Of a DNA stretch of 64,000 bases, positions 35,635 to 44,855 are shown piece by piece; positions within the stretch are counted from its first letter, which is position 1, and each line of letters opens with the position of its first letter. The translations under genes were made by a program, and so were the position numbers. The notes beneath the pieces were generated by a model that did no database searches, was not told the origin of the DNA, and worked only from the letters and a program-made list of their open reading frames with translations. The stretch is taken from NCBI RefSeq assembly GCF_001641285.1, contig NZ_CP014841.1:1736001-1800000 (forward strand). The letters are read 5' to 3'. The DNA is from Dyella thiooxydans (GTDB lineage Bacteria; Pseudomonadota; Gammaproteobacteria; Xanthomonadales; Rhodanobacteraceae).

Positions 35635-36174
35635 TCAGTCCGCCGGTTCGACGCTGACGCGCACCCGCAGGCGCTCGCCCGGGTCATAGCTCAGCCGCGA
35701 CACGTAGACCTCGCCGCGATAACGGTATTCCACGTCGTAGCTGGTGATGCGGCGCTGCTCGCTGACCTGGCTGACCTCGCGGCAACGGGTCTCGGTGGTC
35801 TGGTATTCCGAACCGCTGCCTGCCGCCCGGTGGCCGATCGCGCCGCCAGCCACGGCACCGGCCACGGTCGCCGCCTTGCGGCCATCGCCCTTGCCGATGG
35901 TGTTGCCCAGCACGCCACCGACGATGGCACCGAGCACGGTACCGGCGGTGCTGTTGCCACCCTCGCGGCGCACCACCTGCTGGTCGTAGCACTGCTGCTG
36001 CGGCGCCTCGGTACGCACGATGGAATAGTTGGGATCCACGCGCAGCACATCCGCCCAGCCGTAATGCGTATTGTCGTCGCCCCCCTGGGGCGGCGGCGGC
36101 CCGTAACGATCCTGGGCGTGCGCGGCACCGAACATCAGGGTCAGCGCCAGGGCGGGGAGCAACATCTTGTTCAT
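35635..36174 (-). CDS. Glycine-zipper (17 kDa antigen/YMGG-like) exported protein
   Basis: 179 residues. Signal peptide at residues 1-20 (ending AHA-QD), then a polar region, a glycine-zipper segment 'AGTVLGAIVGGVLGNTIG' and 'AATVAGAVAGGAIGHRA' (about 76-117), and a C-terminal beta-rich region. There is no lipobox Cys at the cleavage site. Such proteins sit in the outer envelope and contribute to stability. Monocistronic with its own terminator. Confidence 0.82.
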   Translation of the reverse strand: MNKMLLPALALTLMFGAAHAQDRYGPPPPQGGDDNTHYGWADVLRVDPNYSIVRTEAPQQQCYDQQVVRREGGNSTAGTVLGAIVGGVLGNTIGKGDGRKAATVAGAVAGGAIGHRAAGSGSEYQTTETRCREVSQVSEQRRITSYDVEYRYRGEVYVSRLSYDPGERLRVRVSVEPAD

Positions 36175-36357
36175 ACGAACTCCGGACGGAGAGGTTCTCT
36201 GGACCCACTGCGGGGCCGTCGCATTCGAACAAATTCACACTGAATCGACGCTTAGAACACCGGCCCCGCACCCGGCCCGGCTTAGCGCTTGTTAAGATGC
36301 CCGGCCGATTCCCGTCCGGCGGCCCTGCCGGACGCCCGCCCCGTGGATGCACCGCCG

Positions 36358-37725
36358 ATGCCGATTTCGCTCTACAACAGCCTGAACCGCCAGGTCGAAC
36401 CGTTCGCACCGCTCGATCCCGAGCGGGTGACGATGTACCTGTGCGGCCCGACCGTGTACAGCTACGTGCATATCGGCAACGCCCGTGGCCCGGTGGTGTT
36501 CGACGTGCTGGTGCGGCTGCTGCGCCGGCATTACCCGAAGGTGGTCTACGCCCGGAACATCACCGACGTGGACGACAAGATCAACGCCGCCGCCCGGGAA
36601 CAGGACGTGCCGATCTCGGCGATCACCGACCGCTTCACCGCCACCTACCGCGACGACATGGCCAAGCTGGGCATCGCCCCGCCGGACATCGAGCCGCGCG
36701 CCACCGCGCATATCGGCGAGATCGTCGCGATGATCCGGACGCTGATCGCCAACGGCCACGCCTACGAGGCGGAAGGTCATGTGCTGTTCGACGTCGCCTC
36801 CTATGCCGCCTACGGCGCGCTGTCCGGTCGCGATACCGAGGAGATGATCGCCGGCGCCCGCGTCGAGGTCGCCCCCTACAAGAAGAACCCGGTCGACTTC
36901 GTGCTGTGGAAGCCGTCCACGCCGGAGCTGCCTGGCTGGGACAGCCCCTGGGGGCGTGGCCGCCCCGGCTGGCATATCGAATGCTCGGCGATGAGCGCCG
37001 CCCACCTGGGCGAAACCATCGACATCCACGCCGGTGGCGTCGATCTGCAGTTCCCGCATCACGAGAACGAGATCGCCCAGTCCACCTGCGCCCACGGCGG
37101 CAAGGTGTTCGCCCGCTGGTGGCTGCACAACGGCATGCTCACCTTCGGCGGCCGCAAGATGTCCAAGTCGCTGGGCAACGTGCTGCATGTCCACCAACTG
37201 CTGCAGCAGCATCCACCTGAGGCGCTGCGCCTGCTGCTGATGCGCGGCCACTACCGCCAGCCACTGGACTGGTCCGATCAGGCGATCGCCCAGGCGGTCA
37301 GCACGCTGGATGGCTGGTACCGCGTGCTGCGTGACCTGGCCGACGTGACGGTGGAAGGTGAGCTTCCGGTGCCGGCGGCGGTCGAGGCCGCGCTGTGCGA
37401 CGACCTCAACACCCCGCAGGCGCTGGCCGAGCTGGCCACGCTGGCCGATACCGCGCGCCAGGCCGGCACGCCGGAAGCCAAGGCCGCCCTGCTCGGCGGC
37501 GGCGCCCTGCTCGGCCTGCTGCAGCAGGACCCCGAGGCCTGGTTCCGCAAGGGGGCCGACGCGGTGGATGGCGCCCGTGTCGAGGCGCTGCTGGAAGAAC
37601 GCAAGGCGGCTCGCGCCGCGAAGGACTTCGCCCGCGCCGACGCGATCCGTGCCGAACTGACCGCGATGGGCGTGGTGATCGAGGACGGCGCCCAGGGCAC
37701 GCGCTGGAGCGTCGCCAAGGCGTGA
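36358..37725 (+). CDS. cysS: Cysteinyl-tRNA synthetase
   Basis: 455 residues from ATG at 36358 (E. coli CysS is 461). Class Ia signature '[16 protein letters not shown]' (HIGH-type and first zinc Cys), 'HHENEIAQS' zinc ligands, and 'KMSKSLGN' (KMSKS loop). It charges tRNA-Cys. The longer frame with a TTG 69 bases upstream is not used. It is followed by a REP pair. Confidence 0.97.
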   Translation: MPISLYNSLNRQVEPFAPLDPERVTMYLCGPTVYSYVHIGNARGPVVFDVLVRLLRRHYPKVVYARNITDVDDKINAAAREQDVPISAITDRFTATYRDDMAKLGIAPPDIEPRATAHIGEIVAMIRTLIANGHAYEAEGHVLFDVASYAAYGALSGRDTEEMIAGARVEVAPYKKNPVDFVLWKPSTPELPGWDSPWGRGRPGWHIECSAMSAAHLGETIDIHAGGVDLQFPHHENEIAQSTCAHGGKVFARWWLHNGMLTFGGRKMSKSLGNVLHVHQLLQQHPPEALRLLLMRGHYRQPLDWSDQAIAQAVSTLDGWYRVLRDLADVTVEGELPVPAAVEAALCDDLNTPQALAELATLADTARQAGTPEAKAALLGGGALLGLLQQDPEAWFRKGADAVDGARVEALLEERKAARAAKDFARADAIRAELTAMGVVIEDGAQGTRWSVAKA

Positions 37726-37730
37726 TCTAT

Positions 37731-37805
37731 GTAGGAGCGCACCCGGTGCGCGAATGCTCTTTCGCGGCGTGAAGAAAAGCCATCGCGCACCGGGTGCGCT
37801 CCTAC
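37731..37805. repeat. REP element pair between cysS and sufE
   Basis: GTAGGAGCGCACCCGGTGCG and the inverted arm ending CCGGGTGCGCTCCTAC with ~30 bases between. It begins 6 bases after the cysS stop and may act as its 3' hairpin. Confidence 0.85.
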
Positions 37806-37849
37806 GGCGGTGGGTCGCTTCGCGCCGGCGCGGGGGCGATAATGGTGGG

Positions 37850-38278
37850 ATGACTGAAACGACCGCTACCGCCCACGACGCCCAGCAGCAGATCGCCGAG
37901 GAGTTCGCCTTCTTCAGCGACTGGACCGAGCGTTACCAGTACCTGATCGACCTCGGCAAGCAGCTGCCGGCGTTCCCCGAGGCATCGAAGACCGACGAGT
38001 GGCGCGTGCATGGCTGCCAGTCAATGGTCTGGCTGGTGCCGAGCGGCGATGCGGCGAAGATGCACTTCAACGCAGCCAGCGACTCGGCCATCGTCTCGGG
38101 CCTGCTCGCGTTGCTGCTGCGGGTGTACTCCGACCGTTCCGCGGCGGACATCGTGGCGACCGAGCCGGAGTTCATCCAGGCGATCGGCCTGGCCAAGCAC
38201 CTCTCGCCGACGCGCTCCAACGGCCTGGCCGCCACGCTCGCGAAGATCAAGAGCTACGCCGCGGCCGCGCTCGGCTGA
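37850..38278 (+). CDS. sufE: SufE-family sulfur acceptor
   Basis: 142 residues. 'EFAFFSDWTERYQYLIDLGK' and 'EWRVHGCQSMVWLVP' with the sulfur-accepting Cys56 are SufE family features. It takes persulfide sulfur from a SufS/CsdA cysteine desulfurase for Fe-S cluster assembly. No suf operon is adjacent, so it could alternatively be the CsdE homologue. Start ATG at 37850 follows GGTGGG. Confidence 0.92.
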   Translation: MTETTATAHDAQQQIAEEFAFFSDWTERYQYLIDLGKQLPAFPEASKTDEWRVHGCQSMVWLVPSGDAAKMHFNAASDSAIVSGLLALLLRVYSDRSAADIVATEPEFIQAIGLAKHLSPTRSNGLAATLAKIKSYAAAALG

Positions 38279-38284
38279 CCCCTT

Positions 38285-38365
38285 GTAGGAGCCCGCTCGC
38301 GGGCGATGCCTTTCGCTCTGGATCAACATCAAAACCAAAAGCAGCGCCCGCGAGCGGGCTCCTAC
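38285..38365. repeat. REP element pair, variant type, between sufE and arsH
   Basis: GTAGGAGCCCGCTCGCGGGC and inverted arm GCCCGCGAGCGGGCTCCTAC with ~45 bases between. It shares the GTAGGAGC head with the other REPs but has a different palindrome core. Its right end contains the arsH stop codon. Confidence 0.85.
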
Positions 38366-39090
38366 AGTTTGGCGAGGATGGTTTCGGACACGGGCCGGTC
38401 AGTCTCCCGGCGTTCCGAGTAACGATCCACCAGCTGGGCCGCATGCGGACGCAACAGCACAGTGAAACGCACCAGCTCCTCCATCACGTCGACGATGCGG
38501 TCGTAGTAGGCCGAGGGCTTCATCCGCCCGGCCTCGTCGAACTCCTGCCAGGCCTTGGCCACGCTGGACTGGTTGGGGATGGTGAACATGCGCATCCAGC
38601 GCCCGAGCAGGCGCAGCGTGTTCACCGCGTTGAACGACTGCGAACCGCCGGACACCTGCATCACCGCCAGCGTGCGGCCCTGGGTCGGGCGGATCGCGCC
38701 GATCGACAGCGGCAGGTGGTCGATCTGCGCCTTCATCACCCCGGTGACCTGCCCGTGCCGCTCCGGGCTGCACCACACCTGCCCTTCCGACCATTGCGAG
38801 AGCTCGCGCAGCTCCTGCACCGCAGGATGCGCGTCGGCGCCCGCCTGGTCCGGAAGCGGCAGGTCGGACGGATCGAAGATGCGCGTCTCGGCGCCGAAGA
38901 AGCGCAGCAGGCGCGCGGCCTCTTCCACGGCCAGCCGGGAATACGAGCGCTCGCGCAATGAGCCGTACAGCAGCAGGATGCGCGGCGGCGGTTCGCCCAG
39001 GCCGAGGCCTTCGGCCGGGCGACGATGGGCATAGCGCGCGTCCAGCGCCGGCAGATGGTCCGGATCGACCAGCGTGCGCTGCCGGCTCAT
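38362..39090 (-). CDS. arsH: ArsH NADPH-dependent FMN reductase / organoarsenical oxidase
   Basis: 242 residues. Flavodoxin-like fold with FMN-binding '[20 protein letters not shown]' and '[20 protein letters not shown]' and '[20 protein letters not shown]', all hallmarks of ArsH. Members oxidise trivalent methylarsenicals or reduce with NADPH. Start ATG at 39090 overlaps the acr3 stop by 4 bases. The stop codon TAG is formed by the edge of the REP element. Confidence 0.94.
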   Translation of the reverse strand: MSRQRTLVDPDHLPALDARYAHRRPAEGLGLGEPPPRILLLYGSLRERSYSRLAVEEAARLLRFFGAETRIFDPSDLPLPDQAGADAHPAVQELRELSQWSEGQVWCSPERHGQVTGVMKAQIDHLPLSIGAIRPTQGRTLAVMQVSGGSQSFNAVNTLRLLGRWMRMFTIPNQSSVAKAWQEFDEAGRMKPSAYYDRIVDVMEELVRFTVLLRPHAAQLVDRYSERRETDRPVSETILAKL

Positions 39091-40160
39091 CCTTCCGCTC
39101 CCACCTGAACGCCGAACCACCCCTGCATCGCCCGCGCCGCATGCACCAGCAGCAGCAGCACCGGCACCTCCACCAGCGGACCGATCACCGCCGCGAATGC
39201 CACCTTGGAGGCCAGCCCGAACGCGGCGATCGCCACCGCGATGGCCAGCTCGAAGTTGTTGCCGGCGGCGGTGAACGCGACCGCCGTGGTGCGCGGGTAA
39301 TCCGCGCCGACCCAGCGCGCCATCACGAAGCTCACCCCGAACATCACCACGAAATAGACCACCAGCGGCAGCGCCACCCGCAGCACATCGCCCGGCAACG
39401 CCAGCAGCTCGCCGCCCTTCAGGCTGAACATGGCGACGATGGTGAACAGCAGCGCGGCCAGGGTCAGCGGCCCGATCCGCGGCAGGAAGCGCTCGTTGAA
39501 CCAGGTCGCGCCACGGCGACGGATCAGCACGCGGCGACTTAGCCAGCCTGCCGCGAACGGGATGCCGAGATAGATCAGCACCGCCCCGGCAATCGTGGTG
39601 AAGGCCACCGGCACCACCTGCCCGGCCAGCCCGAACCACGGCGGCAGCACCGACAGGAAGAACCAGGCGTAGGCACCGAAGGTGAGCAGCTGGAAGATCG
39701 CGTTGAACGCCACCAGCCCGGCGACGTACTGGTTGTCGCCGCCAGCCAGCTGGTTCCACACGATCACCATCGCGATGCAGCGGGCCAGCCCGATCAGGAT
39801 CAGCCCGGTCATGTACTCGGGCCGGTCGCGCAGGAAGATCACCGCCAGCGCAAACATCAGCACCGGGCCGATCACCCAGTTCTGCAGCAGCGACAGCCAC
39901 AGCAGATGGCGGTCGGCGAACACGCGATGCAGCTCCTCGTAGCGGACCCGCGCCAGCGGCGGATACATCATCAGCACCAGGCCGATGGCGATGGGGATAT
40001 TGGTGCTGCCGATGCTGAGCCGGTCCAGTGCCGCCGGCAGGCCAGGGAATAACGCCCCCAGCATCACGCCCAGTGCCATCGCGGCGAAGATCCACAGGGT
40101 CAGGTAGCGATCGAGGAACGAGAGGCGCAGGCGCGGACTCGGGGTGGCGGCGGTCATCAT
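39087..40160 (-). CDS. acr3: Arsenite efflux transporter ACR3
   Basis: 357 residues from ATG-ATG at 40160 with an AAGG upstream. Ten predicted hydrophobic segments; family motifs '[19 protein letters not shown]', '[20 protein letters not shown]' (essential Cys) and '[17 protein letters not shown]'. It exports As(III) using the proton gradient at the inner membrane. Third gene of arsR-arsC-acr3-arsH. Confidence 0.95.
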   Translation of the reverse strand: MMTAATPSPRLRLSFLDRYLTLWIFAAMALGVMLGALFPGLPAALDRLSIGSTNIPIAIGLVLMMYPPLARVRYEELHRVFADRHLLWLSLLQNWVIGPVLMFALAVIFLRDRPEYMTGLILIGLARCIAMVIVWNQLAGGDNQYVAGLVAFNAIFQLLTFGAYAWFFLSVLPPWFGLAGQVVPVAFTTIAGAVLIYLGIPFAAGWLSRRVLIRRRGATWFNERFLPRIGPLTLAALLFTIVAMFSLKGGELLALPGDVLRVALPLVVYFVVMFGVSFVMARWVGADYPRTTAVAFTAAGNNFELAIAVAIAAFGLASKVAFAAVIGPLVEVPVLLLLVHAARAMQGWFGVQVGAEG

Positions 40161-40185
40161 GTTGCCTTGGGGAGATGGTGAGCGG

Positions 40186-41127
40186 TCAGCCGACGCGGCG
40201 GCCCTGGGCGTCGAGCACGGCTTCGCCGTCTTCCTTGACGAAAGCACCGCGTGGACGCACCGGCAGCAGATCGAGCACGCGCTCGGAGGGACGGCACAGC
40301 GCCACGCCCAGCGGCGATACGACGAGCGGGCGATTGATCAGGATCGGGTGGGCAACCATCGCATCGAGCAGCGCATCGTCCGACAGCGAGGTATCGCCCA
40401 GGCCCAGCTCGGCATACGGCGTGCCCTTTTCGCGGATCAGGGCGCGCAACGGTTCACCGGTGCGCGCCGCCAACTGGGCAAGCAACGCGCGGCTGGGCGG
40501 CGTCTTGAGATACTCGATGACATGCGGTTCGAAGCCGCAGTGGCGGATCAGCGCCAGCGTGTTGCGCGAGGTGCCGCAATCGGGGTTGTGGTAGATCACC
40601 ACGTCGACCGGAGCCGCTGCCGCGCTGGCGCCCTCGGCATGTCCGATGTGCTGAATCTGCGCACGCAACGATTCACGCTCCAGCCCCGCCAATGGCAGCG
40701 CGATGAATGCGCGGATGCGATGGGCCAGCAGGCGGAAGGCGGTGTGGAAAGCTTGCTCGCGCTGCTCGGGCGTGCCGGTGACGGCCGCCGGGTCTTCTAT
40801 ACCCCAGTGCGCCGTCATAGGATGTCCCGGCCAGATCGGGCAGACCTCGCCCGCGGCGTTGTCGCAGACGGTGAACACGAAATCCATCACCGGTGCATCG
40901 GCACCAGCGAACTCGTCGATGCTCTTCGAGCGTAGCCCCTCGACGGGATGACCGAGCTCGCGCAGCAACCCGAGTGCAAGCGGATGCACCTCGCCCTTCG
41001 GCTGGCTGCCGGCGGAAAACGCACGGAAGCGGCCGCCGCCTAGCTGGTTCAGCAGGCTCTCGGCAAGGATCGAGCGGGCCGAGTTGCCGGTGCAGAGAAA
41101 AAGGACGTTGAAGACGCGCTCGCTCAT
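40186..41127 (-). CDS. arsC: Fused arsenate reductase: LMW-phosphatase-type ArsC plus glutaredoxin-type ArsC
   Basis: 313 residues. Residues 1-165 are a low-molecular-weight-phosphatase ArsC with P-loop CTGNSARS at 12-19 and additional Cys89 and Cys96 (the thioredoxin-coupled type normally uses Cys10, 82, 89). After an Ala-rich linker (~166-173), residues 174-313 are a complete glutaredoxin-coupled ArsC with Cys184 in '[14 protein letters not shown]' and the '[10 protein letters not shown]' loop. The two domains are unrelated folds doing the same reaction. ArsR and this gene overlap by 4 bases (ATGA). Confidence 0.93.
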   Translation of the reverse strand: MSERVFNVLFLCTGNSARSILAESLLNQLGGGRFRAFSAGSQPKGEVHPLALGLLRELGHPVEGLRSKSIDEFAGADAPVMDFVFTVCDNAAGEVCPIWPGHPMTAHWGIEDPAAVTGTPEQREQAFHTAFRLLAHRIRAFIALPLAGLERESLRAQIQHIGHAEGASAAAAPVDVVIYHNPDCGTSRNTLALIRHCGFEPHVIEYLKTPPSRALLAQLAARTGEPLRALIREKGTPYAELGLGDTSLSDDALLDAMVAHPILINRPLVVSPLGVALCRPSERVLDLLPVRPRGAFVKEDGEAVLDAQGRRVG

Positions 41128-41474
41128 GGTTTCGCCTTGGCGGGTGGGCAGCAGGCCAGGTCGGCCAGCAGCGGGGTACACAGTTCGGGGTGGGCGCTGC
41201 AGCAGTCGCGCGCCAGGAACACCATCAACGCGCGCAGCGCGTCGAGACGCGCGCGATAGATGATCGAGCGGCCCTGCCGCTCGGTCGCCACCAGAGCGGC
41301 CCGCGCCAGCACGGCGAGATGGGCGGACATGGTGTTCTGCGGCACGTCCAACGCGCTGGCCACGTCACCGGCCGCCAGGCCGCGCGGCTCGTGGCTGACC
41401 AGCAGGCGGAACACCGCCAGCCGGGTCGGCTGGGCCAGGGCGGCCAGGGCAGCAAGGGCGACACTTTCTTCCAT
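41124..41474 (-). CDS. arsR: ArsR-family arsenical repressor
   Basis: 116 residues. Winged-helix DNA-binding domain ('VASALDVPQNTMSAHLAVLA' recognition helix, 'RSIIYRARLDAL' wing). It lacks the ELCVCDL motif of the classic repressor; instead it has Cys residues near the C-terminus ('RDCCSAHPELCTP' and 'LACCPP') that probably bind As(III), as in the Acidithiobacillus/Corynebacterium-like types. It would repress its own operon. Confidence 0.93.
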   Translation of the reverse strand: MEESVALAALAALAQPTRLAVFRLLVSHEPRGLAAGDVASALDVPQNTMSAHLAVLARAALVATERQGRSIIYRARLDALRALMVFLARDCCSAHPELCTPLLADLACCPPAKAKP

Positions 41475-41494
41475 ATATCCAGAATTATCGATAT
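41475..41494. promoter_or_regulatory. Candidate ArsR operator
   Basis: Inverted repeat ATATC-N10-GATAT in an AT-rich island directly before the arsR start codon, resembling ArsR operators of other proteobacteria. Binding here would block the ars promoter and ribosome access. Confidence 0.5.
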
Positions 41495-41522
41495 TTCATC
41501 GTCGCGCAAGCCCCGGAACGAC

Positions 41523-41546
41523 GAAGCCCCGCCGGGGCGGGGCTTC
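41523..41546. terminator. Hairpin after dksA
   Basis: GAAGCCCCGCC and GGCGGGGCTTC form a perfect GC-rich stem with a tiny loop, 29 bases past the dksA stop. U-run weak, so rho-independent strength is uncertain. Confidence 0.55.
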
Positions 41547-41574
41547 GCACGGACCTCCAGGCAGTGCCTCGAGG

Positions 41575-42729
41575 TCAGTCGCCCATCTGCTTCTGCAGAT
41601 GCTCGCGACGCTCCTGCGCATCGAGCGACAGGGTGGCGATCGGACGGGCGTCGAGACGGTCGACGCCGATCTCCTCGTCGGTCTCCTCGCAGTAGCCGTA
41701 GCGGCCCTCCTCGATCCGGCGCAGCGCCTTGTCGATCTTGGAGATCAGCTTGCGGTAGCGATCGCGCGTGCGCAGTTCCAGCGAGTTCTCGGTCTCGCGG
41801 GTGGCGCGCTCGGCCTCGTCGCCGACGTCGCGGACTTCGTCGCGGAGGTTCTCCATGGTCTGGCGCGACTCCTCGACGAGCTGGTCGCGCCAGTCGCGGA
41901 GCTTGTTGCGGAAGTACGCCAGCTGCCGCGGGCTCATGTACTCCTCGTCGGCGGAGGGACGGTAGCCCTTGGGCAGGTCGATGGTGACGCTGGCAGGCAG
42001 CGCGTAGCGCCCGTCTTCCTTCGTCACGCCATGGTCGTTGTTGGCTGCAGCTTTATTCATTGAGGACGGCTGGGACTTCTGTTTCTTGGGAGGAGAGTGA
42101 CTAATGGTAGCGGTTGCCACCTTCGGCGTCGCGATCGAGGTGGCACTGGCTACCTTGCCTGCTGGCGCCGGCGCTGCCTTTGGCGCAGCCGGAGCCGGCT
42201 TGGCGACCACCTGCGCAGGCTTGGCCGGAGCCGTCTTGACGGGAGCCGTCTTGACGGGAGCCGCCTTGGCCACCGCCTTCTTGGCAGCCTTCGGCGCGAC
42301 CGCCTTCTTCGGCACCGGCGCGGGTTTCAAAGCCTTCTTTACCGGGGCCTTCTTGGCCACGGCCGGTTTGGCGACCACCTTCCTGGCAGGTGCCTTGGCC
42401 GGCACCTTCTTCGCGACGGCCTGCTTTGCCGCGACCTTCTTCACCGCAGCCTTCTTGGCGGCCACCTTCTTCGCAGGTGCCTTCTTGGCAGGTGCCTTCT
42501 TGGCGGCTGCAGGCTTGGGCGCCACCTTCTTCGCGACCGGCTTCTTCGGCACAGGCTTCTTGGCTGCGACCTTGGTTTTCCCGGCTGCGGGCTTGGCGAT
42601 GGTCCGGGACGCACCACGCGATGTGGCTGCGACGGGCTTTGCCTTCCCTGTCTTGGTGGACTTCGCCGTGGCCGCAGGCTTGTTCTTCTGCGCCTTGCTG
42701 GCGGTCGAACTACGCGTGGTTTTCGCCAT
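41575..42729 (-). CDS. dksA: RNA polymerase-binding factor DksA with long basic N-terminus and no zinc finger
   Basis: 384 residues. Residues 1-~215 are Lys/Ala/Pro repeats (KKAPAKKAP, AAKK), like histone H1 tails. From 'SADEEYMSPRQLAYFRNKLR' onward is the DksA coiled-coil with Asp-rich tip and C-terminal globular end. The four-Cys zinc finger is replaced by C347-x2-T350-x17-S368-x2-A371, the pattern of zinc-independent DksA. It modulates transcription with ppGpp. An internal ATG (Met224, 42060) could give a shorter normal-size product. The basic tail is usual for Xanthomonadaceae and may bind nucleic acid; that role is inferred. Confidence 0.93.
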   Translation of the reverse strand: MAKTTRSSTASKAQKNKPAATAKSTKTGKAKPVAATSRGASRTIAKPAAGKTKVAAKKPVPKKPVAKKVAPKPAAAKKAPAKKAPAKKVAAKKAAVKKVAAKQAVAKKVPAKAPARKVVAKPAVAKKAPVKKALKPAPVPKKAVAPKAAKKAVAKAAPVKTAPVKTAPAKPAQVVAKPAPAAPKAAPAPAGKVASATSIATPKVATATISHSPPKKQKSQPSSMNKAAANNDHGVTKEDGRYALPASVTIDLPKGYRPSADEEYMSPRQLAYFRNKLRDWRDQLVEESRQTMENLRDEVRDVGDEAERATRETENSLELRTRDRYRKLISKIDKALRRIEEGRYGYCEETDEEIGVDRLDARPIATLSLDAQERREHLQKQMGD

Positions 42730-42853
42730 TTCCCTTCACCATTTTGGCCGTGGCGGCCGGGTGTTATAGCCCATGTGCCTTACACCAGCAAGCGAGCTTT
42801 CTGGAATACTGGGGCATTACAAACCGCCAGCCGCTTCGGCCGCGTGAAGTGCC

Positions 42854-43132
42854 TTGACCCGATTCCTGCTTCTTTTGCTCCGCCTGTACAAACGCTGGCT
42901 CAGCCCCCTGCTGGGACAACGCTGTCGCTTCTACCCCAGTTGCTCGGATTATGCACGGATTGCGGTGGCCCGCTTCGGGCCGTTGCGCGGGAGCATCCTC
43001 GCCGCGTGGCGTATTGTCCGCTGCCAGCCGTTGTGCTGCGGTGGCGAGGATCCGGTGCCGGAGACGTTCGAGCTGCGCCGATGCCGCCACGAGGCCCCCA
43101 CGGGCACCGACGACTCCCGCCCTGCCCGCTGA
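42854..43132 (+). CDS. yidD: Membrane protein insertion efficiency factor YidD
   Basis: 92 residues, start TTG at 42854 because no ATG or GTG precedes the conserved part. '[20 protein letters not shown]' and '[20 protein letters not shown]', plus '[14 protein letters not shown]', are diagnostic of YidD. It assists YidC-dependent membrane protein insertion. It is unlinked here to the usual rpmH-rnpA-yidC cluster, so it is a displaced or second copy. Confidence 0.92.
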   Translation: MTRFLLLLLRLYKRWLSPLLGQRCRFYPSCSDYARIAVARFGPLRGSILAAWRIVRCQPLCCGGEDPVPETFELRRCRHEAPTGTDDSRPAR

Positions 43133-43218
43133 GCGCACATCCATACCGCGAAGATGCCCGAATCAGCCGCCACGCCTCTCCACCCGCCATCCCGGCAATC
43201 ACCGGGACCGTGCTGCTG

Positions 43219-43758
43219 ATGTCCCCGACCGCCTGGCACTACCAGGACGGCCAGCGTGCCGTGGGACCGGTCGAGGAGGATGTCATCCGGCGACGCCTGA
43301 GCGAGGGCCGGATGCAGGCCGGCACCCTCGTGTGGTGCGAGGGCATGTCCGGCTGGGCACCGGTCGAACAGACACTGTTCGCCGCCGAGGTGCCTCTCCG
43401 GATCACACCGGCCGCGGCATCCGCACAAGCGTCGGTTCGAGTGAATCCGGCCGTGGCCTGGCTGATCGCCTGCCTGCCGTTTGCCCTGTTGCTGCTGTCG
43501 CCAGTGCCGGGCTCCGGACTGATTGGCATGGTGGCCTATATCGCGCTGGCGCTGCATGACCGGCGGCAACTGCAACGCGCGGGTCGCCCGTTGCTTCATG
43601 CCGGGTGGTGGCTGATCCTGCTCGGTGGCGTGGGTGCGCCGATCTATCTGTCCCTGCGCGCGGGGATGCTCGGCGACCGGCGGGACTACGTGCTGGTCAG
43701 CCTGCTTGCGATTGCTATGTTCTTCTTGTTCGCGCTGCAGGGCGGCATGCCGGCCTGA
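43219..43758 (+). CDS. GYF_2-domain membrane protein
   Basis: 179 residues from ATG at 43219 (a GTG 9 bases upstream is an alternative). N-terminal GYF_2-like domain 'WHYQDGQRAVGPVEEDVIRR' to 'GMSGWAPVEQT' (about 6-55), then four hydrophobic segments from about 80 to 178. Domains of this kind may sense proline-rich peptides. Function unknown. A free-standing gene between yidD and folE2. Confidence 0.75.
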   Translation: MSPTAWHYQDGQRAVGPVEEDVIRRRLSEGRMQAGTLVWCEGMSGWAPVEQTLFAAEVPLRITPAAASAQASVRVNPAVAWLIACLPFALLLLSPVPGSGLIGMVAYIALALHDRRQLQRAGRPLLHAGWWLILLGGVGAPIYLSLRAGMLGDRRDYVLVSLLAIAMFFLFALQGGMPA

Positions 43759-43783
43759 ATCCCGCTGCGATCGCGAGTTCAGA

Positions 43784-44737
43784 TCAACGCGGGCCGCTGC
43801 CGAAGCCGCCGGGGACGCCCTTGCTGGCGTAGGCCACCGCATCGTGCGGATGCAGGCTTTCCTGGTGCTCCACTCGCACGTGGAAGTCGGCCAGGCGATC
43901 GTCGGTCTCGAGAGCCCGCTGGATCCGGCGCGCGGCATCCTCGCAGAACATCAGGTTGCCGCCGTTGGCGAGCGCGAAAGCCTGTTCGTCCTCGCGCTTC
44001 ACCGCGGTCTGCACCGGCGTGCCGAGTGCACCTTCCACACGATCAAGGGTATCGAGCAGATCGAACGACACGCCGTCGTTCAGCCGCACCAGCAGCCGCG
44101 CGACGCTGCGCTGGGCGTGCGGGGTGGCGACGATACCCTGCTCGCTACCGAGCCAGGCCACCACGGCCGCATGGTCGATCGGTTGGTCGGCGGCGAAATC
44201 CTGGGTGAAGCGCTCCTGGATCAGCTGCCGCGACAGGGCCGCCGAGGCCGGGCAGGTCGACGAATAGACCACCTCGGTGCCCAGCTCCAGCGCGAAACCG
44301 TCCGGCCCCAAGCTGGCCTCGACCGACACCGGGTAGCTGCGCCAGCCGCTGTTGCCACTGCGCAGCGCAGCCCGGCGCACCAGCGCATCGAAGCGGATGC
44401 TCAGGCGCGCGCGGTCGGAGAGATCCTTGTGCGACTCGAGAAAGGCCTGCAGAAGACCTTCCAACCCCTTCGCGCTGAGCGGCTCGCTGCCGCCGAGATG
44501 GCGATCGACCAGCAGATACAGGCGCGACATGTGGATGCCGCGCTGGTCCGGCCGCGTAAGGTTGACGAAGGCGCCGACCTGGGCGCTGGCACGCTGCACC
44601 TCGCCATCGCCGACATCGAAGCGGACCGGCACCTCGATGCCATCCATGCCGACCCAGTCGAGCGCACCGGCCAGGTGCGGCTGGGCCTGATGGGCGACAT
44701 CGGGCATCAGGCGGGCGGTGTTTTCGTGACTGTGCAT
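43784..44737 (-). CDS. folE2: GTP cyclohydrolase FolE2 (zinc-independent type)
   Basis: 317 residues from ATG at 44737, which has an AGGA 8 bases upstream; an ATG at 44746 is possible. Family features: 'DWVGMDGIEVPV', 'QRGIHMSRLY', 'VVYSSTCPASAALSRQL' (catalytic Cys) and 'GHNLMFCED'-like 'GGNLMFCEDAARRI'. It makes dihydroneopterin triphosphate for folate or queuosine synthesis and does not need zinc, unlike FolE. No clear zinc-repressor operator was recognised. Confidence 0.94.
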   Translation of the reverse strand: MHSHENTARLMPDVAHQAQPHLAGALDWVGMDGIEVPVRFDVGDGEVQRASAQVGAFVNLTRPDQRGIHMSRLYLLVDRHLGGSEPLSAKGLEGLLQAFLESHKDLSDRARLSIRFDALVRRAALRSGNSGWRSYPVSVEASLGPDGFALELGTEVVYSSTCPASAALSRQLIQERFTQDFAADQPIDHAAVVAWLGSEQGIVATPHAQRSVARLLVRLNDGVSFDLLDTLDRVEGALGTPVQTAVKREDEQAFALANGGNLMFCEDAARRIQRALETDDRLADFHVRVEHQESLHPHDAVAYASKGVPGGFGSGPR

Positions 44738-44855
44738 GGGAGACATCCTGGAACGGGCTGCGAGCGCACTCGCGTGGAACTGTCAATGTAGGGGCGGGAT
44801 CGCCCGTCGCAACAGTTGCGCCGGGGAAACGCTGCGTCCTGCGGCCGGCGCCGAC

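Noticed and set aside
42097..42769. Plus-strand Leu/Gly/Arg- or Phe/Ala/Thr-rich frames opposite the dksA tail
   Set aside because: They mirror the Lys/Ala codon repeats (AAG GCC) of the dksA N-terminus and look repetitive only for this reason.
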